64,000 nucleotides of DNA from Nocardia thailandica NBRC 100428 (GCF_000308795.1 NZ_BAGK01000214.1:32923-96922), one strand, 5' to 3'. Positions 26,399-34,044 are shown, counted from the stretch's first letter. Notes: generated by a model from the letters alone, not told the origin. Numbers and translations: made by a program.

Positions 26399-26902
26399 TC
26401 AGTCGTCCTGAGTATTTCGGCGCGGTGTGGGCGGAAGCGGCTGGGCGAGGCGACTGTTCATCGCACTCGTCAGCTCGGTCAGGAAGTTCTCGAACTGCCG
26501 GAGCTGCTCGGGGGAGTGCCGGGCCATGACGTCGGCGACCTGCGCGCCGAGCGGGCGGAAGAACTCGTCGGCAAGCTCGTGCACCTCCGAACTGCCGCGC
26601 AAGGTGATGACGCGCCGGTCGTTGTGCTCGCGCGTGCGCATCACATGGCCGGCCTGTTCGAGCCGGTTCAACAGCGCGGTCGTGGCGGGCTGGGACAACG
26701 AGATGCGTTCGCTCAGGCGGGCGGGCGACAAGGCCGCGCCACGTTCTTCGGCACTGAGGATCTCGATGAGCGCTTCGGCATCGGTGGAATGCAGACCCAG
26801 CCACGCCGCGAACCGTCGGCTGAATTCCCGATAGTTCGCGCCGTAGGCGCGCAGACCCTCGGTCAGCTGATCCTGCTGAGCCCGCGCAACCGGGTGGTTC
26901 AT
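26399..26902 (-). CDS. MarR family transcriptional regulator
   Basis: A 167-residue winged-helix regulator. The HTH and wing are seen in SPARLSERISLSQPATTALLNRLEQAGHV followed by RTREHNDRRVITL, about residues 58-102. The frame extends further upstream, but only the ATG giving MNHPVARAQQDQ avoids running into the operator and the divergent gene. It is divergent from the MFS exporter and convergent with the hydrolase gene, ending 3 bp beyond it. It should repress the exporter from the palindrome at 26984. Confidence 0.85.
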   Translation of the reverse strand: MNHPVARAQQDQLTEGLRAYGANYREFSRRFAAWLGLHSTDAEALIEILSAEERGAALSPARLSERISLSQPATTALLNRLEQAGHVMRTREHNDRRVITLRGSSEVHELADEFFRPLGAQVADVMARHSPEQLRQFENFLTELTSAMNSRLAQPLPPTPRRNTQDD

Positions 26903-26950
26903 CTGCCCCTGCCCACCTTTCTCGCACCGGAGCGACACCGGTGACACCGT

Positions 26951-27000
26951 TTGACAACCTACTCCGCTCGTATGTACTTTCACCATGGAATTATTCCATG
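26951..27000 (+). promoter_or_regulatory. Exporter promoter and MarR operator
   Basis: TTGACA at 26951-26956 with TACTTT 18 bp later forms a plausible sigma-70-type promoter facing the exporter gene. It is followed by CATGGAATTATTCCATG (26984-27000), a perfect 8+1+8 inverted repeat directly before the ribosome binding site GGAAG. A regulator bound there would block the exporter transcript. The adjacent divergent MarR is the obvious candidate. Confidence 0.65.
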
Positions 27001-27016
27001 ATGGAAGTAGGTGCCA

Positions 27017-28663
27017 GTGGACGAGATGGAAACAGGGGAGCCGCAGCCGACGGCGAAGACACCACTGCTGCGCTGGCTCGGTTTGCTCGCCATCGCCCTT
27101 GGTGTCGCGCTGATCGTGGTCGACACGACGATCGTGAACGTGATCATCCCGTCGATCATCGAGGACCTGAACACGAGTTCCACTGAGGCGCAATGGATTC
27201 AGGAGTCCTACGCGATCGTTTTCGCGGCGCTGCTGCTGGTGGTCGGCCGCGTCGCCGACATCATCGGCGCGAGACGGGTATTCGTGGCCGGTGTGGTTGT
27301 CTTCGGCGTGACCAGCATCCTGGCGGGGCTCGCACCCGGTGGTGGACTGCTGGTCGTCGCGCGGTTCCTGCAGGGCTCGGGTGCGGCGATGATCCTGCCG
27401 ACCTCGTTGGCGCTGCTCAATGTCACATTCACCGGTAAAGCCCGTGGTCAGGCGTTCGCCGTCTGGGGTTCAACGATCGGTGCGGCCGCCGCGCTGGGCC
27501 CGCTGCTGGGCGGCTGGCTCGCCGAGCATGTGTCGTGGCGCTGGGCTTTCGGCATCAATGTCCCGCTCGCCGTGGTGATCGTGATCGGTGTGATGGCGTG
27601 CATCGAGCGTTCGCCCCGGATGCCGGGACGGCTCGACGTCCTCGGTTCGGTGTTGTCGGTGCTGGGCCTGGGCCTGCTGGCCTTCGGTTTGGTCGAGGGC
27701 CGTGTCTACGGCTGGATCACCACCAATCACACGCTGGAGATCGGTGGCTTCACCTGGGACAGCGGCCCGTCGCCGGTGCTGGTCGCGCTCGTTCTGAGCG
27801 TGGTCGCGCTCGCCGGATTCCTCGGGCGGCAGGTGGCCCTGCGCCGGGCCGGCGACGCCGATAAGGCGCTGATGGATCTGAGCCTGTTCCGGCTGGCGTC
27901 GTTCCGCAACGGCAATATCGCCACACTGATCATTGGACTCGGCGAGTTCGGCATCGTCGCGGTGCTGCCGCTGTGGCTACAGTTCACCCTCGGCTACAGC
28001 GCGGTCCAGGCGGGTCTGGCGCTGGTGCCGATCGCCATCGGAAGCTTCATCGCCAGCGGAGCCAGCTTCGGCCTGGCCGACAAGAATGTCTCGCCGGTCA
28101 ACCTGGTTCGCCTCGGCCTGGCGTTCGAGGTCATCGGCCTGGGTGCGCTGGCACTGTTCGCCTCACCGGACACCTCATGGTGGTCGCTGGCGCTGATCCT
28201 GTGCCTGTACGGCATCGGTGTCGGTTTCGCGACCGCTCAGGTCACCAATGTGGTGCTGGCCGATATCCCGGACAGCGACAACGGCCAGGCATCCGGCATC
28301 CAGAGCACGTTCCGCCAACTCGGCTCCGCGCTTGGGATCGCGGTCCTGACCACGGTCTTCTTCACCACGCTCGGATCTCAGGTCACCGGCCATCTCACTG
28401 CGGACGGCATACCTACCGTCCAAGCTGAACAGCACGCGCACGCGATCACCAACAGCGCGGGCGCGGCAATCGAAGGGTATGCGGCCCAACCGCAGACCGA
28501 GCCGATTGCGGCGGCGGGCCGTACCGCAATGACCGACGGTATCGAGCTGGGTGGCTATCTCGCAGCAGGATTCGTCCTGCTCGGCTTGATCGCTACCGCC
28601 CTGATCCCGAAATCGGCAGCGCGCGATAGACAGCCGAGTCAGGTATCAGCCGCGCAGATCTGA
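27017..28663 (+). CDS. MFS drug exporter, DHA2 family (14 TM)
   Basis: About 548 residues with many hydrophobic helices in the 14-segment DHA2 pattern. It carries the motif-A region VVGRVADIIGARRVF near residue 73, the family motif-C-like GPLLGGWLAE near 160, and TTIVNVIIPSI in helix 1. Such proteins exchange protons for drugs or lipophilic compounds across the cytoplasmic membrane. GTG at 27011 is also possible; I prefer GTG at 27017 for its better spacing to GGAAG at 27003. Together with the MarR gene it forms a classic divergent regulator/efflux unit, here as mobile cargo beside lipid-activation genes. Confidence 0.88.
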   Translation: MDEMETGEPQPTAKTPLLRWLGLLAIALGVALIVVDTTIVNVIIPSIIEDLNTSSTEAQWIQESYAIVFAALLLVVGRVADIIGARRVFVAGVVVFGVTSILAGLAPGGGLLVVARFLQGSGAAMILPTSLALLNVTFTGKARGQAFAVWGSTIGAAAALGPLLGGWLAEHVSWRWAFGINVPLAVVIVIGVMACIERSPRMPGRLDVLGSVLSVLGLGLLAFGLVEGRVYGWITTNHTLEIGGFTWDSGPSPVLVALVLSVVALAGFLGRQVALRRAGDADKALMDLSLFRLASFRNGNIATLIIGLGEFGIVAVLPLWLQFTLGYSAVQAGLALVPIAIGSFIASGASFGLADKNVSPVNLVRLGLAFEVIGLGALALFASPDTSWWSLALILCLYGIGVGFATAQVTNVVLADIPDSDNGQASGIQSTFRQLGSALGIAVLTTVFFTTLGSQVTGHLTADGIPTVQAEQHAHAITNSAGAAIEGYAAQPQTEPIAAAGRTAMTDGIELGGYLAAGFVLLGLIATALIPKSAARDRQPSQVSAAQI

Positions 28664-28669
28664 CCGAAA

Positions 28670-28712
28670 ACGATCTCCGGCCCGCCCAGCCACCGGGTGC
28701 GCCGGAGATCGT
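28670..28712 (+). terminator. Terminator after the exporter gene
   Basis: ACGATCTCCGGC pairs exactly with GCCGGAGATCGT 19 bases later (12-bp stem), starting 6 bp after the MFS stop codon. There is no T-run, as is common for terminators in high-GC genomes. Confidence 0.65.
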
Positions 28713-28828
28713 GAAGTCGCTGATTCTCTCAAGGGGCAGCTGGAGCCAGCAGCTACAACGACCGGCGATGAACCCGCCGAACAATCGGCATATCGGCGGA
28801 AATCCGCAGCTCACGGCGGGTTCGCGAT

Positions 28829-28862
28829 GTTGTAGATGCTGTACGTGCCCCGCCGAGGGCAC
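28829..28862 (+). other. attR: attR of the integrative element
   Basis: The element arm GTTGTAGATGCTGTACGTGC (28829-28848, plus one more C) lies next to the core GCCGAGGGCAC (28852-28862), identical to the 3' end of the tRNA-Arg plus one base. The arm is the inverted complement of the arm inside attL. Beyond the core, CACGTAGGCCCGG should be the chromosomal half of the original attB. Confidence 0.8.
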
Positions 28863-28876
28863 CACGTAGGCCCGGC

Positions 28877-29632
28877 TCATTCGCTGTTCGAAATTCTCGC
28901 CCACGCGGCTCGGACCGCAGACAGCGCGGTCTCAGCGCTGATCGTCAGCCGCGTCTGCCCGGCCAGTTGCGCGTTCCAGTCGTCCTCGTCCGGCGCTCGA
29001 TCGAACAACTGTGGGGCAGGTAGCCGGTTGGTCGGGCCGTATCTCCGGTACAACGCGCCCGCACTGTCGTCGATCGCGCCGATGCGGTCCAGCGCCCACA
29101 GGTCCCATAGATCGCGCGAGGCGCGCCGGTCGTGCCATGTCACGGTCTTGCCCGCGACAAAAGCCGGCAGCGTGGGTACGAGAAGCTCGACCGGTGGCAC
29201 GTCGGTGTAGCGCTGCTCGAGCTTGCGGAGCTCGGTCGGCCACACTGGTCTGCCACGTGCGGACAGCAACTGGATCTTGACCGAAACACCGGATGCGGAG
29301 CGTAGGTGGGCGGCACCGGTATCCGGGACGGCGCTCAACGACGGTGCCCATTCCAGCCGACCGTAGCTTCGCGCGACCGATCGTGGCAGAGCAGCGTCGA
29401 GTTCGGCTGCCAATACTGTCCGGTTGTCCAAGGCAACCAGATCGATATCTTCGCTGAGTCTGCCGCTTACCAGATGCGTACGGGCAAGGGCGGTTCCGCC
29501 GATGAAGTGCAGCCGTTCGCCGAACCTTCCACCGATTGCCGCCAGCAGATGGGAGATCAGATGGTCGCGATCGACCTGCTCCGGCGAAACACCGAATTGG
29601 ACTGCGACACTGTCGTGTTCGTCGATTCTCAT
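28877..29632 (-). CDS. abiEii: AbiEii-type nucleotidyltransferase toxin
   Basis: A 251-residue protein of the AbiEii/AbiGii family. The nucleotidyltransferase signature FIGGTALARTHLVSGR is followed by SEDIDL at residues 43-65, with metal-binding Asp62 and Asp64. A conserved downstream Lys/Asp region is seen at KTVTWHDRRASRDLWDLW. In type IV toxin-antitoxin systems such proteins transfer nucleotides and cause reversible growth arrest or phage abortive infection. It overlaps the antitoxin gene upstream by 4 bp (ATGA). The gene ends 15 bp from attR, just outside the element. Confidence 0.88.
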   Translation of the reverse strand: MRIDEHDSVAVQFGVSPEQVDRDHLISHLLAAIGGRFGERLHFIGGTALARTHLVSGRLSEDIDLVALDNRTVLAAELDAALPRSVARSYGRLEWAPSLSAVPDTGAAHLRSASGVSVKIQLLSARGRPVWPTELRKLEQRYTDVPPVELLVPTLPAFVAGKTVTWHDRRASRDLWDLWALDRIGAIDDSAGALYRRYGPTNRLPAPQLFDRAPDEDDWNAQLAGQTRLTISAETALSAVRAAWARISNSE

Positions 29633-30270
29633 GCTGCCACCCAGCTCTGCACGAGCCGAAGGGACGCGCCCAGTCGCTGATCAGTAGCGAGCTGCGCGAG
29701 CCTCGCCGGATCACTCCGACGGTAGAGCGTCTCGATCGCCGGGCGGACCTCTGCCTCCGCATTTCCCAGCTCCGGACGCCGGGCCAGATCGAGCACGGTC
29801 TGCTCCGGGGTCGTTACCAGCGCAGGACCCAGCGACGTTTCGACACGCTCGGCGTCGAGCGTGTCGGTATCGCGGCGAACGAACCGGACTCGAGCCGAGC
29901 GATCGGTCAGTGCAATCGGCCGATGCTGGCGCGGAACGGCGACAATCGCGGTCGCCAGCGCACGCGGCACGGCTCCGAGGACTCGAGCCGCGCTGATTCC
30001 CATGACAATGGCGTGATCCGGCCCGTAAATCGATGCCGCGATACCTGCGGCGACGGCCTCCAGGGCAGGCAGCCAGGTCCGGCCGACCTGGTCCGGCGCG
30101 ACGATCACGTAGTAGCCGTGAGCAACGCGATGCAGTACGCCCCGATCGACGAGCCGCGCGATCTCGGGACGCGGTTGCGCGTAAATGTCGGCCAAATCCT
30201 GCGGTCGAAGGGTTCGAAGTGGCGCTCGCCAGAGTTCGCCGGGCAGCACGGTGCTGCGATACTCCGCCAT
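29629..30270 (-). CDS. abiEi: AbiEi-type antitoxin / transcriptional autorepressor
   Basis: A 213-residue protein with an N-terminal winged helix-turn-helix (about residues 5-60, LVDRGVLHRVAHGYYVI) and a C-terminal domain typical of AbiEi antitoxins. The family neutralises AbiEii and represses its own promoter by binding inverted repeats. AGGAGG at 30281-30286 sets the start at the ATG 10 bases on (MAEYRS); in-frame GTG codons lie closer. The operator is visible 25 bp upstream. Confidence 0.87.
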   Translation of the reverse strand: MAEYRSTVLPGELWRAPLRTLRPQDLADIYAQPRPEIARLVDRGVLHRVAHGYYVIVAPDQVGRTWLPALEAVAAGIAASIYGPDHAIVMGISAARVLGAVPRALATAIVAVPRQHRPIALTDRSARVRFVRRDTDTLDAERVETSLGPALVTTPEQTVLDLARRPELGNAEAEVRPAIETLYRRSDPARLAQLATDQRLGASLRLVQSWVAA

Positions 30271-30294
30271 CAGCACCACACCTCCTGGTGAGAG

Positions 30295-30331
30295 TATGCA
30301 TTTAGTTGGCTGTTACCCAACTGAATGCATA
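30295..30331. promoter_or_regulatory. Operator upstream of abiEi
   Basis: TATGCATTTAGTTGG (30295-30309) and CCAACTGAATGCATA (30317-30331) form an inverted repeat with 14 of 15 positions paired and a 7-bp spacer. The sequence is AT-rich against its surroundings and lies directly before the AbiE genes. AbiEi proteins of other bacteria bind such repeats to autoregulate. Confidence 0.75.
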
Positions 30332-30618
30332 CTATCGGATGAGCGACAGCCGTCACCCATGCCACCAACTGGGGCTTGTCTCCTGCCCCACACCGGTGGG
30401 TGCGTTGGGGTCGGGGCCACCAGGTGCTCGCCGAGCCGGTGTGCGAATGCGTAGCGGCGTTCGCGCCACAGGCGGGCCGCGGCGGACGAGTCGGTGAGGG
30501 CGTGCAGGCCCGCCCGCCACTGCCGGAAGGCCAGGTCGGCGTCGTCCTCGGACACCACGTCACGATGTTCGTCCGGGGCGGAATCCGTTCGGGGTGAACG
30601 GCTTTCGGTCTCGGTCAC
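30313..30618 (-). CDS. Small hypothetical protein, tail overlaps the AbiE operator
   Basis: 101 codons starting at a GTG that overlaps the DinB stop (GTGA). The N-terminal 65 residues look like real coding sequence (charged, with LAFRQWRAGLHALTD and RLWRERRYAFAHRLGEHL). The last residues run across the AbiE operator arm and the TAA lies inside it. That placement suggests the 3' end of an older gene was replaced when the AbiE module arrived. No family is recognised. Confidence 0.45.
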   Translation of the reverse strand: MTETESRSPRTDSAPDEHRDVVSEDDADLAFRQWRAGLHALTDSSAAARLWRERRYAFAHRLGEHLVAPTPTHPPVWGRRQAPVGGMGDGCRSSDSMHSVG

Positions 30619-31127
30619 ACGCCCGTCGTTCCGTCTATGCGCTCGCGGAGGAGGTCGGCGTGGCCGCAGTGGCGGGCGTATTCGGCGATCATGTGGGTGT
30701 AGATCCAGCGGAGGGTGACCTCGCCGTTCCGGAACGGGCTGGTGGCGTCGAGGGCTCGGGTGGCGCAGTTGCGGCGGGCGTGGGCGATCTCGTTCTGCCA
30801 GGTCGTGTGGGCCGATGCGTAGGTGGCGTCGGGGGTGAGGTCGAAGCCGCCGTCGTGGTCGGGGGTGCTGGTCGGCGAGGGGTGGATGGCGGGGGCGGGT
30901 TCGCCGGTGAGGACTCGGCGGAACCAGTTGCGTTCGACTTCGGCCATGTGCCGGAGCAGGCCGAGGAGGGTGAGGGACGAGGGCGGGACGGCGGGGGTGC
31001 GCAGCTGGGTGTCGTCGAGGCCCTCGCATTTGCGGGCGAGGGTGGCGCGGTAGAAGTCGAGCCAGGACTCGAGGGTGGTGCGCTCGTCGGCGTCGAGCGG
31101 GGGCATGGGGCGGTCGGTCGTCGTCAC
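30615..31127 (-). CDS. DinB / DUF664 family protein
   Basis: A 170-residue four-helix-bundle protein of the DinB-like DUF664 group. HMAEVERNWFRRVL near residue 63 and EYARHCGHADLLRERIDG at the C terminus carry the His residues that bind a divalent metal in this superfamily. Many actinobacterial members are annotated as mycothiol- or bacillithiol-type thiol transferases, but this specific protein is uncharacterised. I use the GTG giving VTTTDRPMPPLD; the open frame extends upstream without family similarity. Confidence 0.8.
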   Translation of the reverse strand: MTTTDRPMPPLDADERTTLESWLDFYRATLARKCEGLDDTQLRTPAVPPSSLTLLGLLRHMAEVERNWFRRVLTGEPAPAIHPSPTSTPDHDGGFDLTPDATYASAHTTWQNEIAHARRNCATRALDATSPFRNGEVTLRWIYTHMIAEYARHCGHADLLRERIDGTTGV

Positions 31128-31216
31128 GGGCTCGATGGTGCCAAGAGGGTCGGACACGTCGGTGGCGGGATCGGGTCGTGCCGGGGTGGCCGGCACGACC
31201 CGGACCTCGCGTGCGG

Positions 31217-32389
31217 TCACGCGTCCGCGGCGGCGGGCTGCGCGACGGTGACGTGGCGGCGGCGGGTGGGCATCATGACGGTGGGGTGGGCGATGCTCCA
31301 GGCGGCGCTGCGGCAGATGAACTCCTTCAGGCGGACGGCGGCGCGGCCGGTCAGGGCGGAGGACTTGGGTTCGTCGGCGGGGGTGACCCACTGGATGACG
31401 GCGTCGCGGCGGCCGAGGCTGACGCACTGGGCGGTGTAGCCGATGGTGTTGCGGGGCAGGTCGCGGCCGGTGAGGCGGGCGGCGATCGCGTCGGCGGCCT
31501 GGTGGGCGGTGGGGACGCCGGAGGCGCAGGACATGCGCAGGGTCTCCCCGTCGGCGCCGGGGGCCTGGGCGGCGTCGCCGACGGCGTAGACGTCGGGGTG
31601 CGAGACCGAGCGCATGGTGTCGTCGACGACGATGCGGCCGGTCGCCGACACCTCGAGGGTGGTGGCGGCGGCGATCGGGTGCACCGCGAAACCCGCCGTC
31701 CACACGGTCAGCTGGGCGGCGATGGTGCGGCCGTCGGCGGTGTCGGCGCCGGTCGCGTCCACGCGGGCGATGTCGGTGTGCTCGTGGACGATGATGCCGA
31801 GCCGGTCGAAGGCGGCCCGCAGGTGGGTTCGCGCCTTCTCGCTCAGCCAGTCGCCGAGGCCGCCGCGCGCGGCGAGCGCGACGGTGAGATCGGGGCGGGC
31901 CTCGGCGATCTCGGTGACGGCCTCGATGCCGGTGAGCCCGCCGCCGACGACGAGGACGGTCGCGCCCGCGCCGAGGGCGGCCAGGTCGTCGCGCACGCGC
32001 AGCGCGGACTGCTTGCCCGCGATGAAGCGCGCGTGTTCGGCGACGCCGGGCACGCCGCTGTCGGCGGCGGTGCTGCCGAGCGCGTAGACCAGGGTGTCGT
32101 AGGCGATGTCGCGCGCGTCGTCGAGGTGGACGGTCTTGCGCTCGGCGTCGACGGAGCGCACCCGCGCGATCTCGACCCGCACGCCGGTGCCGGCGAACAC
32201 GTCGGCCAGGAGGCGGGTCGGCAGGGTCTGGCCGACGGCCAGCTGATGCATACGGACGCGTTCGACGAAGGCGGGGTCGGCGTTGACGAGGGTGATGTCG
32301 ACGTCGGCGGGATGCAGCTTCTTCGCCAGGCGGCCCGCGGCATTGGCTCCGGCGTAACCGGCGCCGAGGACGACGATGCGGTGCTTCAT
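31217..32389 (-). CDS. NAD(P)/FAD-dependent oxidoreductase (NDH-2 like)
   Basis: A 390-residue pyridine-nucleotide-disulphide-type oxidoreductase. It has the FAD Rossmann motif VVLGAGYAGANAAGRL at the N terminus, an NAD-binding motif VLVVGGGLTGIEAVTEIA near 145, and a C-terminal FAD contact DVYAVGDAAQAPG near 275. The redox-active disulphide is absent, as in type II NADH dehydrogenases and related quinone reductases. GGAGTGAG precedes the ATG. It lies 82 bp downstream of the ECF41-like sigma factor on the same strand. ECF41 factors are typically linked to an oxidoreductase, decarboxylase or epimerase gene, so this is the likely target. Confidence 0.85.
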   Translation of the reverse strand: MKHRIVVLGAGYAGANAAGRLAKKLHPADVDITLVNADPAFVERVRMHQLAVGQTLPTRLLADVFAGTGVRVEIARVRSVDAERKTVHLDDARDIAYDTLVYALGSTAADSGVPGVAEHARFIAGKQSALRVRDDLAALGAGATVLVVGGGLTGIEAVTEIAEARPDLTVALAARGGLGDWLSEKARTHLRAAFDRLGIIVHEHTDIARVDATGADTADGRTIAAQLTVWTAGFAVHPIAAATTLEVSATGRIVVDDTMRSVSHPDVYAVGDAAQAPGADGETLRMSCASGVPTAHQAADAIAARLTGRDLPRNTIGYTAQCVSLGRRDAVIQWVTPADEPKSSALTGRAAVRLKEFICRSAAWSIAHPTVMMPTRRRHVTVAQPAAADA

Positions 32390-32471
32390 GGTCTCACTCC
32401 TGTCTGGGTGGTGTTCGCTCCCTGAACCGGGCAGCGGACGGAAACCTGACAGGTCCGTGGTGTGATCCGGG

Positions 32472-33416
32472 TCACCAACCGGCGAAGGCGGGGTCCGGGT
32501 GTTCGGCGGCGGCCCAGCGGCCGGTCGCGCGGGCCAGCTTGGCGGGGTTGGCCTGGGTGTGGACGGCGGCGATGCCGTCGGTGGTGATCTCGAGGGTGAT
32601 GATGCCGACGATCCGCTCCCCGACCACGATCACCACGGCGGGGACGCCGTTGACCACCTCGGCGAACAGGTCGGCGCGGCCGCCGATGTCGGCCCACTTG
32701 CTCTCGCTCGGCTCGAACAGGCGGCGCAGGAATCGCGCCACGCGCAGCCTGCCGGTGATCGGCTCGGGCAGCGAGAACACCACGCCGCCGCCGTCGCCCG
32801 CGCTGACGACGTCGTCGGCGAGCAGCCGGACCAGCGAGTCGGTGTTGCCGCTCAGGGCGGCGGCCAGGAACTCCTCGACGACCTTGCGCGCGGCGGCCTC
32901 GTCGACCTCCACGCGGGTGCGGCCGTCGGCCAGGTGCTGCTTGGCGCGCCGGTAGATCTGGGCGGAGTTCGCCTCGGTCAGGTCGAGCAGGTCGGCGATC
33001 TCGGTGTGCGCGTAGCCGAACGCCTCGCGCAACACGTAGACGACGCGTTCCCGGGCGGTGAGCCGCTCCATCAGGGTGAGCATCGCGATCGAGACCGATT
33101 CGCGCTGCTCGACGGTGTCGGCGGGGCCGGCCATGCGGTCGCCGGCCAGGAGCGGCTCGGGCAGCCACTGGCCGACGTAGGTCTCGCGGCGGGCGCGCGC
33201 CGAGGTGAGCTGGTTGAGGCAGATGTTGGTCAGGACCTTCGTCAGCCATGCCTCGGGCGTCTCGACATAGCCGCGGTCGGCCGCGTGCCAGCGCACGAAC
33301 GTGTCCTGGACGGCGTCCTCGGCGTCGCCGGCCGAACCGAGCAGGCGATACGCGATCGCCTCCAGCCGGGGCCGCGCGTCCTCGAACACCTGGACCTCGC
33401 GCACACCCGCCGACAT
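32472..33416 (-). CDS. ECF sigma factor, ECF41/SigJ type with C-terminal SnoaL-like domain
   Basis: A 314-residue sigma factor. Sigma-70 region 2 is at about 10-75 (AYRLLGSAGDAEDAVQDTFV), region 4 at about 110-165 (LTARERVVYVLREAFGYAHTE), and a C-terminal NTF2/SnoaL-like extension at 180-314. The extension contains DGGG (near 210) and NPAKL (near 293), matching the DGGGR and NPDK-type motifs described for ECF41, where the extension controls activity in place of an anti-sigma factor. No anti-sigma gene is adjacent, as expected. M. tuberculosis SigJ is a related protein. Confidence 0.87.
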   Translation of the reverse strand: MSAGVREVQVFEDARPRLEAIAYRLLGSAGDAEDAVQDTFVRWHAADRGYVETPEAWLTKVLTNICLNQLTSARARRETYVGQWLPEPLLAGDRMAGPADTVEQRESVSIAMLTLMERLTARERVVYVLREAFGYAHTEIADLLDLTEANSAQIYRRAKQHLADGRTRVEVDEAAARKVVEEFLAAALSGNTDSLVRLLADDVVSAGDGGGVVFSLPEPITGRLRVARFLRRLFEPSESKWADIGGRADLFAEVVNGVPAVVIVVGERIVGIITLEITTDGIAAVHTQANPAKLARATGRWAAAEHPDPAFAGW

Positions 33417-33462
33417 GGGTCCGAAGTTATCGGCCCGCGCCCGCTTCCGCCAGGGCGCCGGG

Positions 33463-33948
33463 CTACTCCGCGCCCGGGGCGCGCTCGCCGATCTCCTCGG
33501 CGGCGCGCTGGAAGGCGTCGGCGGCGCGGGCGAAGTAGTCGAACAACAGCTCGCGTTGCGCGGGCGTGTAGCCGGCGATGATCTCGCCGATGCCGCGCCG
33601 GGCGGGCGCGAGGACCTCGTCGAGGTCGGCGGGCCGCGCGACCGGTTCGACGATGACCTTGCGCCGGTCGCCCGGGTCGGGCACGCGGCGGACGTAGCCG
33701 GCCCGCTCGAGACGGTCGACCAGCCGCGTGGCCGGGCCGGTGGTGAGTCCGGTGCGCGCGCCGAGCTCGCCGGGTGTCATCGGCCCGCCGAGTTCGAGGA
33801 TGTTGAGCGCGTACAGGTCGGTGGCGCCGAGGCCAACGGCCTTAGCGCCCGCCTGGGCATGCAGCACCACCGAACTCAGGTACCGGCGGAAGGTCTCGCC
33901 AGGGTCGGTTCCATGCCGGCCCGTTGACACGGGGTCCATCTCGCTCAT
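33463..33948 (-). CDS. MarR family transcriptional regulator
   Basis: A 161-residue winged-helix protein. It has MTPGELGARTGLTTGPATRLVDRLERAGYV and the wing RRVPDPGDRRKVIVE at about residues 57-102. It is divergent from the SnoaL-like gene with about 96 bp between the starts. That gap carries four evenly spaced CGCAG repeats, probably its binding region. The C-terminal region is helical and forms the dimer interface in this family. Ligand unknown. Confidence 0.85.
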   Translation of the reverse strand: MSEMDPVSTGRHGTDPGETFRRYLSSVVLHAQAGAKAVGLGATDLYALNILELGGPMTPGELGARTGLTTGPATRLVDRLERAGYVRRVPDPGDRRKVIVEPVARPADLDEVLAPARRGIGEIIAGYTPAQRELLFDYFARAADAFQRAAEEIGERAPGAE

Positions 33949-33960
33949 TATCTCTTCCTC

Positions 33961-34018
33961 AACGCAGCAACTTTTTCAACGCAGTGACTTCCTAAACGCA
34001 GACACATCGTGTGCGCAG
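33961..34018. promoter_or_regulatory. Four CGCAG direct repeats with a 17-bp period
   Basis: CGCAG occurs at 33963-33967, 33980-33984, 33997-34001 and 34014-34018, exactly 17 bp apart; the first three extend to AACGCAG. The spacer sequences differ. They fill the gap between a MarR gene and the gene it probably controls, so they look like phased operator half-sites. Confidence 0.6.
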
Positions 34019-34044
34019 AGAATAACACGAACGGGGAATCAGCA

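Larger units (their letters stand above)
18547..28862. mobile_element. Integrative element of about 10.3 kb in tRNA-Arg(CCT)
   Basis: Bounded by direct 11-bp cores GCCGAGGGCAC at 18547 and 28852 and by inverted attP half-arms lying inside each core. Contents in order: serine recombinase, a small gene split by an IS, a gene-poor stretch of 0.7 kb, a PucR-type regulator, FadD, an alpha/beta hydrolase, a MarR regulator and an MFS exporter. The DNA is visibly less GC-rich at third codon positions than its surroundings, most clearly at 20480-20800. There are no replication, transfer or phage structural genes, so it is a small integrative or genomic-island type element, not a complete prophage or conjugative element. 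Confidence 0.75.
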
